The notes: generated by a model from the letters alone, not told the origin. 64,000 nt of DNA from Acanthosepion lycidas (GCA_963932145.1 OZ010573.1:29761284-29825283); one strand, 5' to 3'. Shown: positions 20,744-30,969, counted from the first letter of the stretch. Made by a program: numbers and translations.

Positions 20744-21541
20744 TGAAGAAGTCAAGTGACTTACCTGCTAATATGGCTGCCTTCTCGTGTCTTCTTGGAA
20801 AAGCAAACCAGCTAATTTTACCTCATTTATAGGAGAGTACCTAATTACCTAGTTAGGTTGGTCCATTTTGCTATAATGGACCTGCCCAACACATTTGCAT
20901 GAGTGGTCTCTATTCACCCATATATCTCTTCATTAAATGACTCACATCAGTTTAACTGCGACTTCACATGTCCTATTTGCAGTCACAACCTATCTGACAT
21001 CTATATAAAAGACCAGGTAGTCAGAGGCACAGTAAATGATGCTCTCCAAGCAGATCTACTAGCAAAGGCCAGCTCGTTAAAGACCCTCGAGCAAAACATC
21101 AAACATGCTGAGGCATTTGAGACAGCACTGCGTGACCAAGCACAAATGGCAGAGACACCTGAAATGGTGGCATTATATTGTGAAGTGACCTGGCATCCCA
21201 GGGCCCTGCTCAATCACTACCATCAAGAACCAGGATTCCCAGGGTGCTATCTCGACTACTCCCGTACAATCGACCAGGCAAGAAGGAACTGATTCCTCCC
21301 CAATGGCCAATATGCTTCCACAATGGGGAGAGGAGAGACATGTAGAAGTCAAGTGACTTACCTGCTAACATGGCTGCCTTCTAGTTTCTTCTTGGAAAAG
21401 CAAGCCAGCTAATTTTGCCTCATTTATAGGAGAGAAGCTAATGCACCAGTTAAGTTGGTCCATTTTGCTGGAATGGACCTGCCCAACACATTTGCATGAG
21501 TGGTCTCTATTTACTCATATATCTCTCCATTAAATGAATCA
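20744..21541 (+). mobile_element. Compact LTR element with gag fragment (TRIM/TR-GAG-like)
   Basis: Two 201-bp LTRs (20,744-20,944 and 21,341-21,541), both TG...TCA and about 90% identical by eye, flank only about 396 bp. A purine-rich tract (atggggagaggagagaca) precedes the 3' LTR, as expected for plus-strand priming. A 129-codon ORF (20,903-21,292) begins inside the 5' LTR and fills the interior. It sits inside the unassigned protein remnant, with possible short duplications gggt/gggc. No RT, protease or integrase is present, so any movement would need a partner element. Confidence 0.8.
20903..21292 (+). CDS. Gag-like ORF of the compact LTR element
   Basis: The ORF of 129 residues reads as a gypsy Gag middle section: CPICSHNLSDIYIKDQVVRG (residues about 24-43), then NDALQADLLAKASSLKTLEQ and HAEAFETALRDQA. 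The family normally continues into a zinc knuckle. Here that is replaced by a short unrelated tail (WHPRALLNHY...), suggesting an internal deletion joining gag to distal sequence. The first Met lies in the LTR, so the true start could be a later residue. It is the longest intact retroelement-like ORF in its area, but no evidence of expression is visible. Confidence 0.55.
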   Translation: MVSIHPYISSLNDSHQFNCDFTCPICSHNLSDIYIKDQVVRGTVNDALQADLLAKASSLKTLEQNIKHAEAFETALRDQAQMAETPEMVALYCEVTWHPRALLNHYHQEPGFPGCYLDYSRTIDQARRN

Positions 21542-21719
21542 GGGCTAGTTTTCAACTTGGTCACTACACCAGTCTACTTGTGACCACTTGCAAACTAACC
21601 AATATTCAACAAGGGTAGTATGGGTTTCTCTTCTCAGCTGAAACTCTGCAATCAGGATCAATGACTTCATCCTCTTTTGAATTGCTGTTCTCTTCTGAAG
21701 AGCATTGCTCTCTTTTTGA

Positions 21720-22850
21720 AGGATTGGGTAGAAGAAGCTCAGGTTAATGTGGCATTAGGATGATGGATCACAGAAGTTCTGGATATATGATAGCAGGCAC
21801 ATTCTTGGGAGCTTGATGTTTGGAAGAGTCCACCATACAGGAGAAATTGCTTGAGTGATCAGTTGGCTCCCTCCAAATTCATGAGATTGCAAATTATATG
21901 GCTCTATTTTTCCCTCTGTCCAGGTTACAAAAGCAAAGGTTGAAAAGATCAACAGTCAATTTTTTTTTTTTTGCTTTCTAGACTGAATAAATTATGAAAA
22001 AGCATTTACTGACCAAAGACAATAAAATGTTCAAAAGACAAACCCTATTATTGGAAAGAAATTTCTAAGAAAAAGAAAAGTCATTCTCATACAACACATT
22101 CACCATGCATCCTTCACATACTGGCACCATGTATTGTTTACATTAATCACTCGTCCGATTTTGTTTGTATGGCAATGACATACTAGCCAAGAGCAGAAAG
22201 GCTCCCACCACTGTTAGTAAACAGAGCATGTTTAACCTTGTGGATTGGCTCCAAGAATGTTTATAGTCTTGGAAATATTTGTAACAGCTAAATACTGAGG
22301 TGACATCATATAAAAGGTTGAATTAGATAGTTAACATTATAGCATAATGACTCAACATACAAATCCATGTCCCTATCAGGGAAGGCAATTAAGTGACCAT
22401 CCAAGTTTACTTGAGCCTGAGCATTGCCTTACATTCATCGTGGAAGATGCACACATATTTTTCAGGGTATTTTTTAGGAAAAAAGTGTGTAAATAAGCTG
22501 GAAAATACAGTAAATGCTAGGTATTGGATTTCATCAATCTACAATCATATACTGGGCCAGATTTAAGAGGCCACTGGGCTAGTAGAATTTGGGGCCCCCT
22601 TCATTATGTATGTTCCCCACCCCGTGTCTATTAAAAAATATATATTTTTAAATGATGCTTTTATGGTGTAAAACATGAAACACTTCAACTAAAAAGCTTC
22701 ATAAGAAATGTATATGTATATTTAAAAGAGCCACTGCAATTAGACGTAGCCCATATACTCAAAAGTTTTTATAATTAGTTCAAAGGAGCCCCATAAAAAT
22801 AATCTGAAAATAAATCTTCTCTATTCTTATATATTTTTTTTTTTGTTTTT
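21720..22850. other. Unassigned stretch
   Basis: Includes a T-run at about 21,960-21,973. Near 22,550-22,620 is a GC-richer block (ggccactgggctagtag..ggggccccctt), probably part of an unrecognised repeat. Confidence 0.35.
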
Positions 22851-22859
22851 ATCAGTGAC

Positions 22860-22897
22860 CCAAGACTAGAAAGTCACTGGGGACCCTCTAGTCTTGG
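22860..22897. repeat. Perfect 10-bp stem hairpin
   Basis: CCAAGACTAG (22,860-22,869) pairs exactly with CTAGTCTTGG (22,888-22,897) across an 18-base loop. Confidence 0.8.
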
Positions 22898-22935
22898 GGC
22901 TCCTGGGCAGCACCTCATACGTAAATCTGATACTG

Positions 22936-22937
<2 letters not shown>

Positions 22938-23006
<69 letters not shown>

Positions 23007-23012
23007 ATATAT
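22938..23012. repeat. (TA)n/(TG)n microsatellite
   Basis: About 50 bases of TA dinucleotide, then about 16 bases of TG, then TA again. The 62-codon minus-strand ORF across it is an artefact of the repeat. Confidence 0.95.
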
Positions 23013-23039
23013 ATAGTTCATTTTACCTACTAACAAAAA

Positions 23040-23660
23040 GAATTTTCTTTGCATGAAAATATTTATCTTTCAACATAATCTGGTCTTTAGTTATGAATAT
23101 CAACTATACAGATCAAATATTGGTAAAAAATTAAGATCAAAATTCAGATCATAACTAAATGTCCGGCAATGAACCTGATTAATCCACAATCATATATTAT
23201 GTGTTTGAGTATGTGTGTATACAAGTCTGTAGTCTAATTATAGCGTGCATTTATTTTATATAACAAATATTTATTTTCAACATAATCTCCTTTTTTGTCA
23301 ATGCACTTAAATAGTTGATATTAAGCACAGCAATCATATATATCATAAATTATATAACATAAATAGTTGATATTAATCACAGTAATCAAACAATATTTAA
23401 GATCAAAATTCAGCTAATAACTAAATGTCAAGCATTGGACAATTGATGCACACAAACACACACAAATCTAAGCCAGTAACCAACTGGTCAAAAGGATTTC
23501 GTTTGCATAAAAATATATTTATTTATCAAATAATCCCTTTTCATTGTTTTAATTCAGTAGTGAATATTAATCCCTGAGATCAAACATTATACAGTGAACA
23601 TTTAAGATCAAAATTCAGCTAATAGATGTCAGGATGCAAACTTATTGATGCATCTATATT
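23040..23660 (-). repeat. Array of mariner transposase C-terminal fragments
   Basis: Three or four diverged copies of a roughly 150-200-bp unit start near 23,040, 23,270 and 23,510. Each has ttatttatc/ttcaaca(t)aatc..cattg..cactt, a run on tgatattaatcac, and an end aagatcaaaattcagctaataactaaatgtc. On the minus strand the core reads CIDKKGDYVEN at about 23,278-23,310, a mariner transposase C-terminus (KC..KGDYVEK). A further solo copy is at 18,480-18,640. Confidence 0.6.
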
Positions 23661-24450
23661 AACATGATACAATTTTTTGGTTCAAAATTGGTGTCATATG
23701 GAGAAATATCACCTCTTCTTAGCTGTTGATTTTGACACCTTGGAAATATTTCATTTTCTTTTCTCTACAAGAATTGTACCAAATAAAATGCTGGAATGAA
23801 GGCTTCAATTTTAATTTTCTTTCAATATGCATTAATAATGAACCACACGGGAAATTCAAATTCTTTGAACAACAAATGAGACAAGAGCTTGTCTTTCAAT
23901 TAATTTTCTTTTTCTAAATCATTAAAAATAAATTTGTAATAATTGAGGTGTTTTATAATTTACAAATGTAAGAAAGTATTTTTTGTTTTGCAGTGTAAAA
24001 CAAGTTGTATAAACTTTTACTTGTTTTCATCTTTTTCTATACTTTGACTAAATTTCCTAGCTATGAATATCTGTCCTCAAAATATAAGGTTGAAAGAACA
24101 TCAGAAAGCTGTAGTCAATAGAGAATCCATAGTCAAGTATGGCAGATCATATGAGGAGAAAAAAGTTGGAAGGAGTTCACCAACACTTACAGAAATTCAG
24201 AATAGACAGAGACGAAGCAACACTATACAGCAAGACAAAAGAATCATGATAGACTGATAACATATAGCCTAGCATAGAATTGAGCTCTATATGGGAAAGA
24301 ATGAGGAGATAAAGACCATATTAGGTTCAAGGCTTCAAAATTGTCTTTACCTAGTGGCCATGAGTTCAATCACTCGATAAATGCACTGATGTAGCATCAC
24401 AAGTTTGAATTAGCAAAAATATGAAATTACTAAAGTATTAAAATTTACCT
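23660..24450. other. Unassigned stretch
   Basis: No recognised element. Short plus-strand ORFs at 23,726-23,917 and 24,063-24,257 have no recognisable domain. Confidence 0.35.
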
Positions 24451-24454
24451 TCCA

Positions 24455-24770
24455 CTTTACAACCTCTTTCCCATTAACAAAATGTGGCAAGACCTTCACT
24501 ACTCTATTGCTATTTCCTTAATCTCACCAGTTCAGAATTGCACAGCTAAGACTCACTATACTACATAAACTGGGACAAAACATCCCTATTAACTTTATAT
24601 TCCATTAGTAAGAATGGAGAATTCAATGCAAACAACTTCTCAAGATCTGCTATTTTGGGGAACAGAATGCTTCAAGTCTAGCATGAACTGTCATTTTTTC
24701 TATATATCTTAATAATCTGCATTTCTTATCTCATCCTATTATGTTCATCCAAGAGCCTCATTTAGCAACT
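24455..24770 (+). mobile_element. LINE-B 3' fragment
   Basis: Aligns by eye with 6,500-6,830: shared ttacaacctctttcc, aaaatgtggcaaga, cactactctattgctatttc and taatctgcatttct blocks. It is strongly diverged, and the reading (NVARPSLLYCYF-like) is decayed. Confidence 0.6.
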
Positions 24771-25485
24771 CTCTATTGTATTGGATGAAAAATTAGTTCA
24801 AAAAAAAAAAAAAAAAAAAAAGAAGAAAAGAAAAGAGAAGATTCCCTCCTGGAGAGCTTAATGAGATCATTCTAATCCTGTGGCTTGAATAAAAATTTCA
24901 GATTAATATTCTGAGAAGATTACAGTTGAAATGTGACTAAAATAATCAAGATGATGAAAACAGTTTAAATAAATTAGTGTATAATAAAACTATCATGTTG
25001 GGGAATATCAATTCTGACAATGTACATTTCCATTACATTCAGATGCAGGCAAATCCACTCAGAAGCTAGAGAATAAATTTGTCAGAATATATCAATCAAT
25101 TAATCAATCCTTGATTTTATAGTATTTATAAATTATCTAAAAAAAGATAAGATAACTGGGTACTTCTGGAGGTTAATGTTTTATAAGACAAACAGTCTTT
25201 GGAATTTTAGTTCTGAAAATCAAGAAATAGGAGATTAAAAGTAATAAATAAATAAAATTAAATGTTCACATATGTTTGTTCCTACTGTAATTATCTTGGA
25301 GATAACATTTACTCTCTTAAGAATTGGATGTAATATTCACAAAGATTTTGAAAAATAATCTTTATTTATATACATATATATATATTAATTAAGAACATTA
25401 GAAAAACTGAATAAAATTTTATAAAATTTTCCTTGTCACATTCAATAAAATATAGATATATATGTGTAAAAGTTCAGATAGAACC

Positions 25486-25489
<4 letters not shown>

Positions 25490-25538
<49 letters not shown>
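25490..25538. repeat. (TA)n microsatellite
   Basis: About 24 uninterrupted TA units. Confidence 0.95.
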
Positions 25539-25540
<2 letters not shown>

Positions 25541-25545
25541 GATAT

Positions 25546-25607
25546 ATGACAAACTGGAAAGGTTTTTTTTAATGAAATGCATCACAAAAATCTTTCCATT
25601 TTGTCAT
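25546..25607. repeat. Palindromic hairpin, possible MITE
   Basis: gacaaactggaaaggttttt and aaaaatctttccattttgtc are inverted copies with 2-3 mismatches around a short centre. TA-rich DNA flanks it on both sides, as expected of a mariner-type MITE, but an AT-array hairpin is also possible. Confidence 0.5.
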
Positions 25608-26484
25608 ATTTTTTCTAAATTTTATATATATATATATATATATATATGACAGAGAGAGAGATAAAGAGAGAGTGAGTGATGAAAGGAATAATTCTTTTGG
25701 GGGAAAATATATGAGAAACTGTCATAGTTTTATGAAATCCATCTTCTCTCAATATCAGCCATTTTCGATTTGTTAAAAGAAAATATTGTTTTCTTAAATG
25801 AAGAGCTTTTCTGCAATCAACACAATATCAAAGAGATAAATTATAACACAAAGAATTAGAAATATTTTCTGAGTCATTTTTATTAATTCACTCTTTGTAA
25901 ATCAATGAGAATCAACCCCACTTTTCTCCTATACACATGCAAACATGTGACATTCTCATTATCAGACAAGCAGTGCACACACAGTCTGTTAACACGTGTG
26001 TCAACAAATTTGCATCTCCTTTCTTTTTGCAGGCCACAACGGTAATATTTATCTCTTAGTACACAATAAAAATTCAAAGTAAGAAAACCTCAGATATTTC
26101 TTGTATTTTCTGACACAAATTAACTGAACATGCATTATACACATCTATATATTAAAAAAAACTTACGAGAAAAACTCTATACACTTTACTTATTATCTGT
26201 CTTATCATTCTATCTGATTCTGATTCATATTTAATCTTGATTTAACCCCAAACTCACAATTTTACTCAGTGTTACAATCTTCCATGTCTCCAACATGACA
26301 GAACAACCAGATAATAAATAATACTCATTTTGTTGCTTCAATGTCTTACTGTTTCTCATTTTTACAAGTATTTTTTTTATATAAATGTAAGGAGATTTTA
26401 TAATTATTTACTCAGTTATAATTCCCCTACAAAGACTTTTTTTCTTTGAACTAGATTTATTCCTTACCTTTTCCACTTGTATTT

Positions 26485-27470
26485 TTTTTTTTTTAATTAC
26501 GTTCACCCCAAACAAGGCAATAAAGCCACTAAGACACAAGGGAGTAACTGAGTGTGGAAGAGTTAGAAAACAGAAACATTACTAAAGAGCACAAACAAAA
26601 GAAGAGTAATCAAGAGGACAGTAGATAGTAACTGACATTGCATTTAAATTTTTGAAGATTAAATTTGGCTGGAAATCATGGAGCTGAAAATGAGTTCCAC
26701 AAGCAAGAAGTGCAAGAAAATAAATTTTTAGCATAGAACTTATGGTTACATCTAGCCATTTCCACTGTAAACTGATGAGACCTCATTGCCAGTTTAATCT
26801 TCTTTATAGGCTGTCGCTTCAAGAAATAGGCAATCATGGCCCTTCACATCTTCCTGTCCCTTGTAGCTCTTAATAAGTTTTGTCTTTTCGTTATTTTTCC
26901 CAAACTCTGTTCTACCATCCATTTACTCAAGCTCATCAAGTATGTTATGCGTTGCTTTCCTTTGCCCCTCAATCAGTCCTGTGAGTATCAGATTTTCCAA
27001 GCCATCCTCCCCAGAAATTTCAACTGCCTCTTCCTTTTTGTTTAAATTTTCTCTAAAACCTTGTTGTTACTCACATGTTCAGTCCATTGTATCCTCAGTA
27101 TCTTTCTGTAGATTCACATTTCTGTTGTTTCAAGTCTTTTCTTCATATTTCAGGAGATTGTCCAGCATTCACTGTTTTATAGGACAGATATCATATAGCA
27201 GTTCAGTACCCGTTTTTTGTCTCTAAAAATTTTTTTATGTCTCTTAATATTCTGCTTAGTTTTTGGAAAGCAACTTTAGCCATTCCAATGCATCTTTGGA
27301 TCTCAGTATTGCACTTTCTCTCTTCTGTTAGAACATTTCCCAAAATTCAACAACTCTAGGTACCATAATGAAGAGCTCATCTGAACAATTACTATGAAAA
27401 TATTTATAGAAAAGGCACAGAGAGGCAACCGTACAGTGGTGGGAAAGTGACTGTTCAAGTTAGTGCTTTC
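26485..27470 (-). mobile_element. LINE-A 3' fragment split by LINE-C
   Basis: The 3' UTR hallmark (ttcaccccaaacaaggcaat) at about 26,504, with a T-run before it, and coding-end sequence up to about 26,790 match LINE-A at 42.8 and 34.8 kb. The same element resumes at about 27,346 (ctaggtaccataatgaagagc) and runs to about 27,470. The interval between is a LINE-C fragment, so LINE-C inserted into LINE-A here. Confidence 0.75.
26792..27345 (-). mobile_element. LINE-C (RTE-like) 3' fragment nested in LINE-A
   Basis: The reverse complement of 26,836-27,226 matches the plus-strand LINE-C copies at 48.2-48.7 and 62.5-62.9 kb: the K-F-C/F-L-G-H-I-M-R-K block and a downstream KRQNLLRA-like block in decayed form. 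The shadow ORFs on the plus strand here are artefacts of that coding remnant. Confidence 0.65.
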
Positions 27471-27504
27471 TAACTTAGAAAATGAATTATCAGAATCTGA
27501 TGAA

Positions 27505-27590
27505 TTATTTTCCATCATACAACCTCTTTCCCCACAGACAAAACATTTTGCTATTCTATCACTATTCTAATGATATGACACCTTCTGGAG
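27505..27590 (+). mobile_element. Short LINE-B fragment
   Basis: catacaacctctttccccacagacaaaa..cattttgctattctatcactatt matches the same block at 6,525-6,585 and 24,465-24,515. Confidence 0.45.
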
Positions 27591-27826
27591 TGGTTCGTAG
27601 AAGTAACAGATCTACCAAGGGCATAAATCCTCTCAGGTTCTAAGAGATTTGGTGATATGTAAATTAGATTGTATATAAGTGGGAATGTTTCTACACTCAT
27701 GAGTGAGTTATCTTTCCTTGACTACACTGTGTACTTGTGAGAACTTTACATGTCACAACTGTATTAAAATACATTTGTCATTATTTTCATTTGTTTTTAT
27801 TCATGCCATCAACCTGGGATATAACA
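27590..27826 (+). repeat. Left LTR end of the gypsy element
   Basis: The last 65 bases (ttaaaatacatttgtc..caacctgggatataaca) match the right LTR end with several differences. Upstream the two sides stop aligning. The left boundary is not defined. Confidence 0.5.
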
Positions 27827-27863
27827 AATTTTTGGCACCAAGGATTCGAACTTCAAAATCAAC

Positions 27864-28740
27864 ATGGCAATTTCACCAGAGATACTTACTGAGATTTTAC
27901 ACCAGCAGCAAGAACAGAAGTCACAACAGTTACTGGCAGCAATGACTGCACAGTTCCAGAATCAACTCAAAATTTTCTGCGCTGGAACAAACCAAAATAC
28001 CAATTCAGCAGATATCTTGGCCAACATAATCACAGAATTCCACTATGACCCAATGAGTGGAAAAACATTTGCTTCATGGTTTAAACATTGGATGGATACC
28101 TTTCAAAGATGAAAAATGGCAAATTCATCTCCTAATTTGTAAAGTGGGCACTAAAGAACATGACCATTATATGAATTATATTTTACCAAAGCAGGCAATA
28201 GATTTCACCTTCACTGAAACAGTAGAACAACTCGGTGAATTATTTGGAGAAAAACATTCTTTGTTTAATATTAGATTCAATCGTTTAAAGCTAACGAAAG
28301 ATGACACTGACGATTATGTGACATTTGCTGGTTACATCAATTAGGAATGCAAAAAATTTAAATTAAATTTCCTCACAGAGGAACAGTTTAAATGTTTGAT
28401 TTTTATTGCAGGATTAAAATCCTCTAGTCATGCTGATGCTTGCACCAGACTTCTTTCAAAACTGGAACAGGACAAAGAGATTCTGTTAAAAGCCTTCATC
28501 AATGAATGCAATAATTTATTTAGCATAAAAAGGCACTGTGCTGATAAAAAAGATGATCTATCAATAACCAGCAACATTGACATGAGAAAACAACCCCATG
28601 ATGAAAATAAACCTCCTTCAAAATGTTGGCATTGTGGCAACTGGCATTTTGCATGCTTCTGTCCATTCCAAAAACATAAGTGCAATATTTGTCACCGAAA
28701 TGGATATAAAGAAGAATTTTGCAATCCAAATTCACCCAAA
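27864..28740 (+). pseudogene. Gypsy gag remnant with zinc knuckles
   Basis: Starts MAISPEILTEILHQQQEQ, continues through a frameshift near 28,085 and a stop at 28,342-28,344, then the 28,396-29,100 frame. That frame holds two zinc-binding blocks: CWHCGNWHFACFC (about 28,624-28,662) and CNICHRNGYKEEFC (about 28,682-28,723). This is the nucleocapsid arrangement of gypsy elements. The family role is coat formation and RNA binding. Both breaks are single events in otherwise readable sequence. Confidence 0.8.
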
Positions 28741-28779
28741 AATTCAATGCAAAAAAATTTTTTAAATGAAAAAGGAAAA

Positions 28780-29130
28780 TGTCTGAAACAAACAGTATTT
28801 ATGATATTCAAAGCAGATTACAAATCCCACAGAAATTATATAGTTGTTTCTGTAAACAACAAACCAGTTCATTTCCAGTTTGATACATCATTGGACATAA
28901 CATTAATATCACATTCAACTTGGGAACAAACAGAAAAGTCACATGTGCCTGAAACAGATCACATCACAATGAATGCATGTGGAAGTAGAATTCATTTAAC
29001 TGGTCAGTTAACTTGCAATGTTTCCTTTAGAAATAGAACATTTTCTGGTGTTTATTATGTTGCAGATAATTCAAAATTTAATTTTGTCTTAACTGGTTAG
29101 GCCAACTTAACCATTTTGAAATACCTCTCA
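28780..29130 (+). pseudogene. Gypsy protease remnant
   Basis: NYIVVSVNNKPVHFQFDTSLDITLIS (about 28,837-28,914) matches the retropepsin active-site region. The usual DTG/DTA is DTS here. The reading continues to a TNF-VLTG block that ends at the stop at 29,098-29,100. Confidence 0.75.
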
Positions 29131-29199
29131 AATCTGTGTTCAATACATTTAACCTTAGGTTGGTTTCTGATATTGAAAATCATTTTAAGGATGAACTTA

Positions 29200-30180
29200 A
29201 AAATAAGTTTAGTGATGTTTTTTAAGATGGACTTGAGTGCTGTATAAAATTTAAAATTAATCTGAAATTAAAACCACATTCTAAGCTAAATTTTAGACAA
29301 AAAAAGCCAGTACCCTATGCTACTCTGAATATGGTCAAAAAGAACTGCAACATCTTCAGCAAGAAGGTGTAATACAGCCTGTTAATGACTCTAAATGGAC
29401 AGCTCCTGTTGTAGTTGGTAAAAAAGCAAATGGAAAAGTCCAGTTATGTGCTGATTGAATCAATGAGATACTCAACTTTGCAAGAAGGTTCCAAACTAGT
29501 GTCCATTTGGCAGACCGAGGTGAGCTCTGTTCTCAAGCAAATATAATGGTAAATGATGGATAGTTAACTATCACAATATCTGCACTAGAACCAGCAGCCA
29601 TCCAGGACTCAGAGAATGGGATTGCCTAAGTAGCAGAATAGAACAGTTCAGCTTGTTACATGTACCAGCTGTTCTAACCTCTGTGACCAAAAAGCGTACA
29701 ATACAGCAAAGCACTAATCTGGTTATTCAATACTGATTACTCAACTGGTTTGAATGATTCTTTGGATACACATCAGTATCCATTTCTAGTGCTAAAGGAT
29801 ATTTTCATGAAACTCAATTTCAGAATTTGCTTTGCAAAAGTTGATCATTCCAACGATTTTCTTCAACTGGAAGTTGACAAAGAGTCCAAGTAGCTCCTTA
29901 CTATCAATACTCACAAGGAGTTTAAATAACTGTCTTAGCTTCGGTGTCAAACCAGCATCAGCTATTTTCCAACAGACAATGGAAACCATGTTGACCAGAT
30001 TGACAGGAGTTTCAACCTTCATTGTTTATATCATTGTCACAGGAACAAATCAAGATGAACTTTTGGAATATTTATTTTCTGTTTTCAGTTAAATTCAACA
30101 ATACAGATTCCATGTTAAAGCTGAAAAGTGTGAATTTTTCTGTGAACAAATCTAATATCTTCGGTTTATTTTCAACAAAA
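29200..30180 (+). pseudogene. Gypsy reverse transcriptase remnant with insertion
   Basis: VPYATLNMVKKELQHLQQEG, then VIQPVNDSKWTAPVVVGKKA and LCAD (to about 29,456) mark the fingers and palm start. After an insertion it resumes TGLNDSLDTHQYP (about 29,742), FAKVDHSNDFLQLEVD and GVKPASAIFQQTMETML (about 29,947-30,000). The catalytic YLDD is replaced by FIVY in FIVYIIVTG (about 30,017-30,043), so it could not polymerise DNA even apart from its stops. Confidence 0.85.
29457..29732. mobile_element. Unknown insertion inside the RT
   Basis: About 276 bases without RT similarity interrupt LCAD-YSTGLN. CTGATT occurs on both sides (29,451-29,456 and 29,733-29,738) as a likely target duplication. No coding remnant, tRNA or 5S head is recognised, and no second copy is seen in the window. 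Confidence 0.6.
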
Positions 30181-30279
30181 ATAGTAGATGACCAGATCCA
30201 GAAAATATCTCGTAAATGTAACAAAATTACATTCTTTCCCTGGTTTGGCTAGCAAATACAGTGCTTTTTTGCCTGAACT

Positions 30280-30640
30280 TCAAGTTCATGCACCCCCACC
30301 CAAAATCTTTTGAAAAAAGATGTTGCATGGGAGTGATCTGACACGTGTCATGTAGTTTTGCTGACACACTACAACCCATCCATGGATATTGTCATGGTCC
30401 CTGATGATTTCAATTATGGTATTGGAGCTGCCATTTCTTACATTTTCCCTGATGGCAGGCAAAAGGCAATAGCTCATGCACCGAGATCACTGACACCAGC
30501 AGAGTGTCATTTTAGCCAAATTGAAAAAGAAGCCTCAGCTAGTCTTTGCTATTAAAAAGTTCCACAAAATAATTCAACAAATACAATTGGTCATGCCGAT
30601 GCATTATCTAGGCTCATGACTACACAAAGTAAAGTACCAG
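30280..30640 (+). pseudogene. Gypsy RNase H remnant
   Basis: HYNPSMDIVMVPDDFNYGIG (30,370-30,429), then AISYIFPDGRQKAIAHAPRS and PAECHFSQIEKEA match the gypsy RNase H start (family CDASPYGIGAVLSH). The following section is shortened to HADALSRL (about 30,592), so the middle of the domain is deleted. Confidence 0.8.
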
Positions 30641-30727
30641 AAGACTCAGTCATCACAGCATTATCTCTAGAGACAAAAGTCATTTCAGTGCTTGCATCCA
30701 CTGTAAGAGTATTACCAGTCACTTCTA

Positions 30728-30802
30728 TTAGGTTGCTGCAAAAATAATGTCGGCTTGTGACGTATTTTTTAACGTCAAAAACCGACATTATTTTTGCTAA
30801 TA
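30728..30802. mobile_element. Mariner-type MITE
   Basis: Left end TTAGGTTGCTGCAAAAATAA (30,728-30,747) and the near-complementary right end form a palindrome: ATAATGTCGG (30,743-30,752) against CCGACATTAT (30,782-30,791). The ends strongly resemble those of the cecropia-type mariner MITE known in human as MADE1. It is inserted in the gypsy element between RNase H and integrase sequence. Confidence 0.75.
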
Positions 30803-30969
30803 CAATGATCCGTGATGCCACAGCTTCTGATCCAGTGTTGAAAAAAGAGCGATATGCTTTCATCATACAAAATGGGCATAAGTATGCACTGACAAAGAAT
30901 TCAGCCATTCTTGCAGTGTTGATCTTCATTGTCTGAAGTCAATGATTGTCTTCTTTTTGAGGAATGCAT

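Larger units (their letters stand above)
19858..21720 (-). pseudogene. Remnant of an unassigned repeated protein family, split by an LTR element
   Basis: The minus strand from about 21,720 to 21,542 and again from 20,743 to 19,858 reads as one decayed protein. Blocks are EENSNSKEDEVIDPDCRVSA (about 21,635-21,695), NNLIRDLGLTMSN (about 20,690-20,730), FIDSSFRSLKAVLFYN, GGFTKFLCYLCLWDSRNT (about 20,250-20,305), FFPLHLKLGLVKQSVTAPDK, and AGVFIEPQIRKNTEC followed by a frameshifted ..AVWNSF-like block near 19,930. I recall this layout, including the CYLCLWDSR and HLKLGL signatures, from repeated uncharacterised proteins in arthropod and mollusc genomes, but I cannot name its mobile element class. 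A compact LTR element interrupts it at 20,744-21,541. Confidence 0.6.
24780..26480. other. Unassigned AT-rich stretch with microsatellites
   Basis: Contains a poly-A run near 24,800-24,820, TA arrays at 25,490-25,538 and 25,623-25,648, and a hairpin at 25,546-25,607. A 64-codon minus-strand Cys-rich ORF (25,883-26,077) has no recognised domain. Confidence 0.4.

Noticed and set aside
25883..26077. A Cys-rich 64-residue minus-strand protein
   Set aside because: No recognised Cys spacing, no splice or promoter context, and length expected by chance.
26836..27226. Plus-strand ORFs of 69 and 94 residues
   Set aside because: They are shadows of a minus-strand LINE-C remnant.
27833..27855. Identification of the primer tRNA from the TGGCACCA site
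   Set aside because: The site begins with TGG at the right place, and the following bases recall a tRNA T-arm, but spacing does not fit a full 3' tRNA end, so no tRNA is named.
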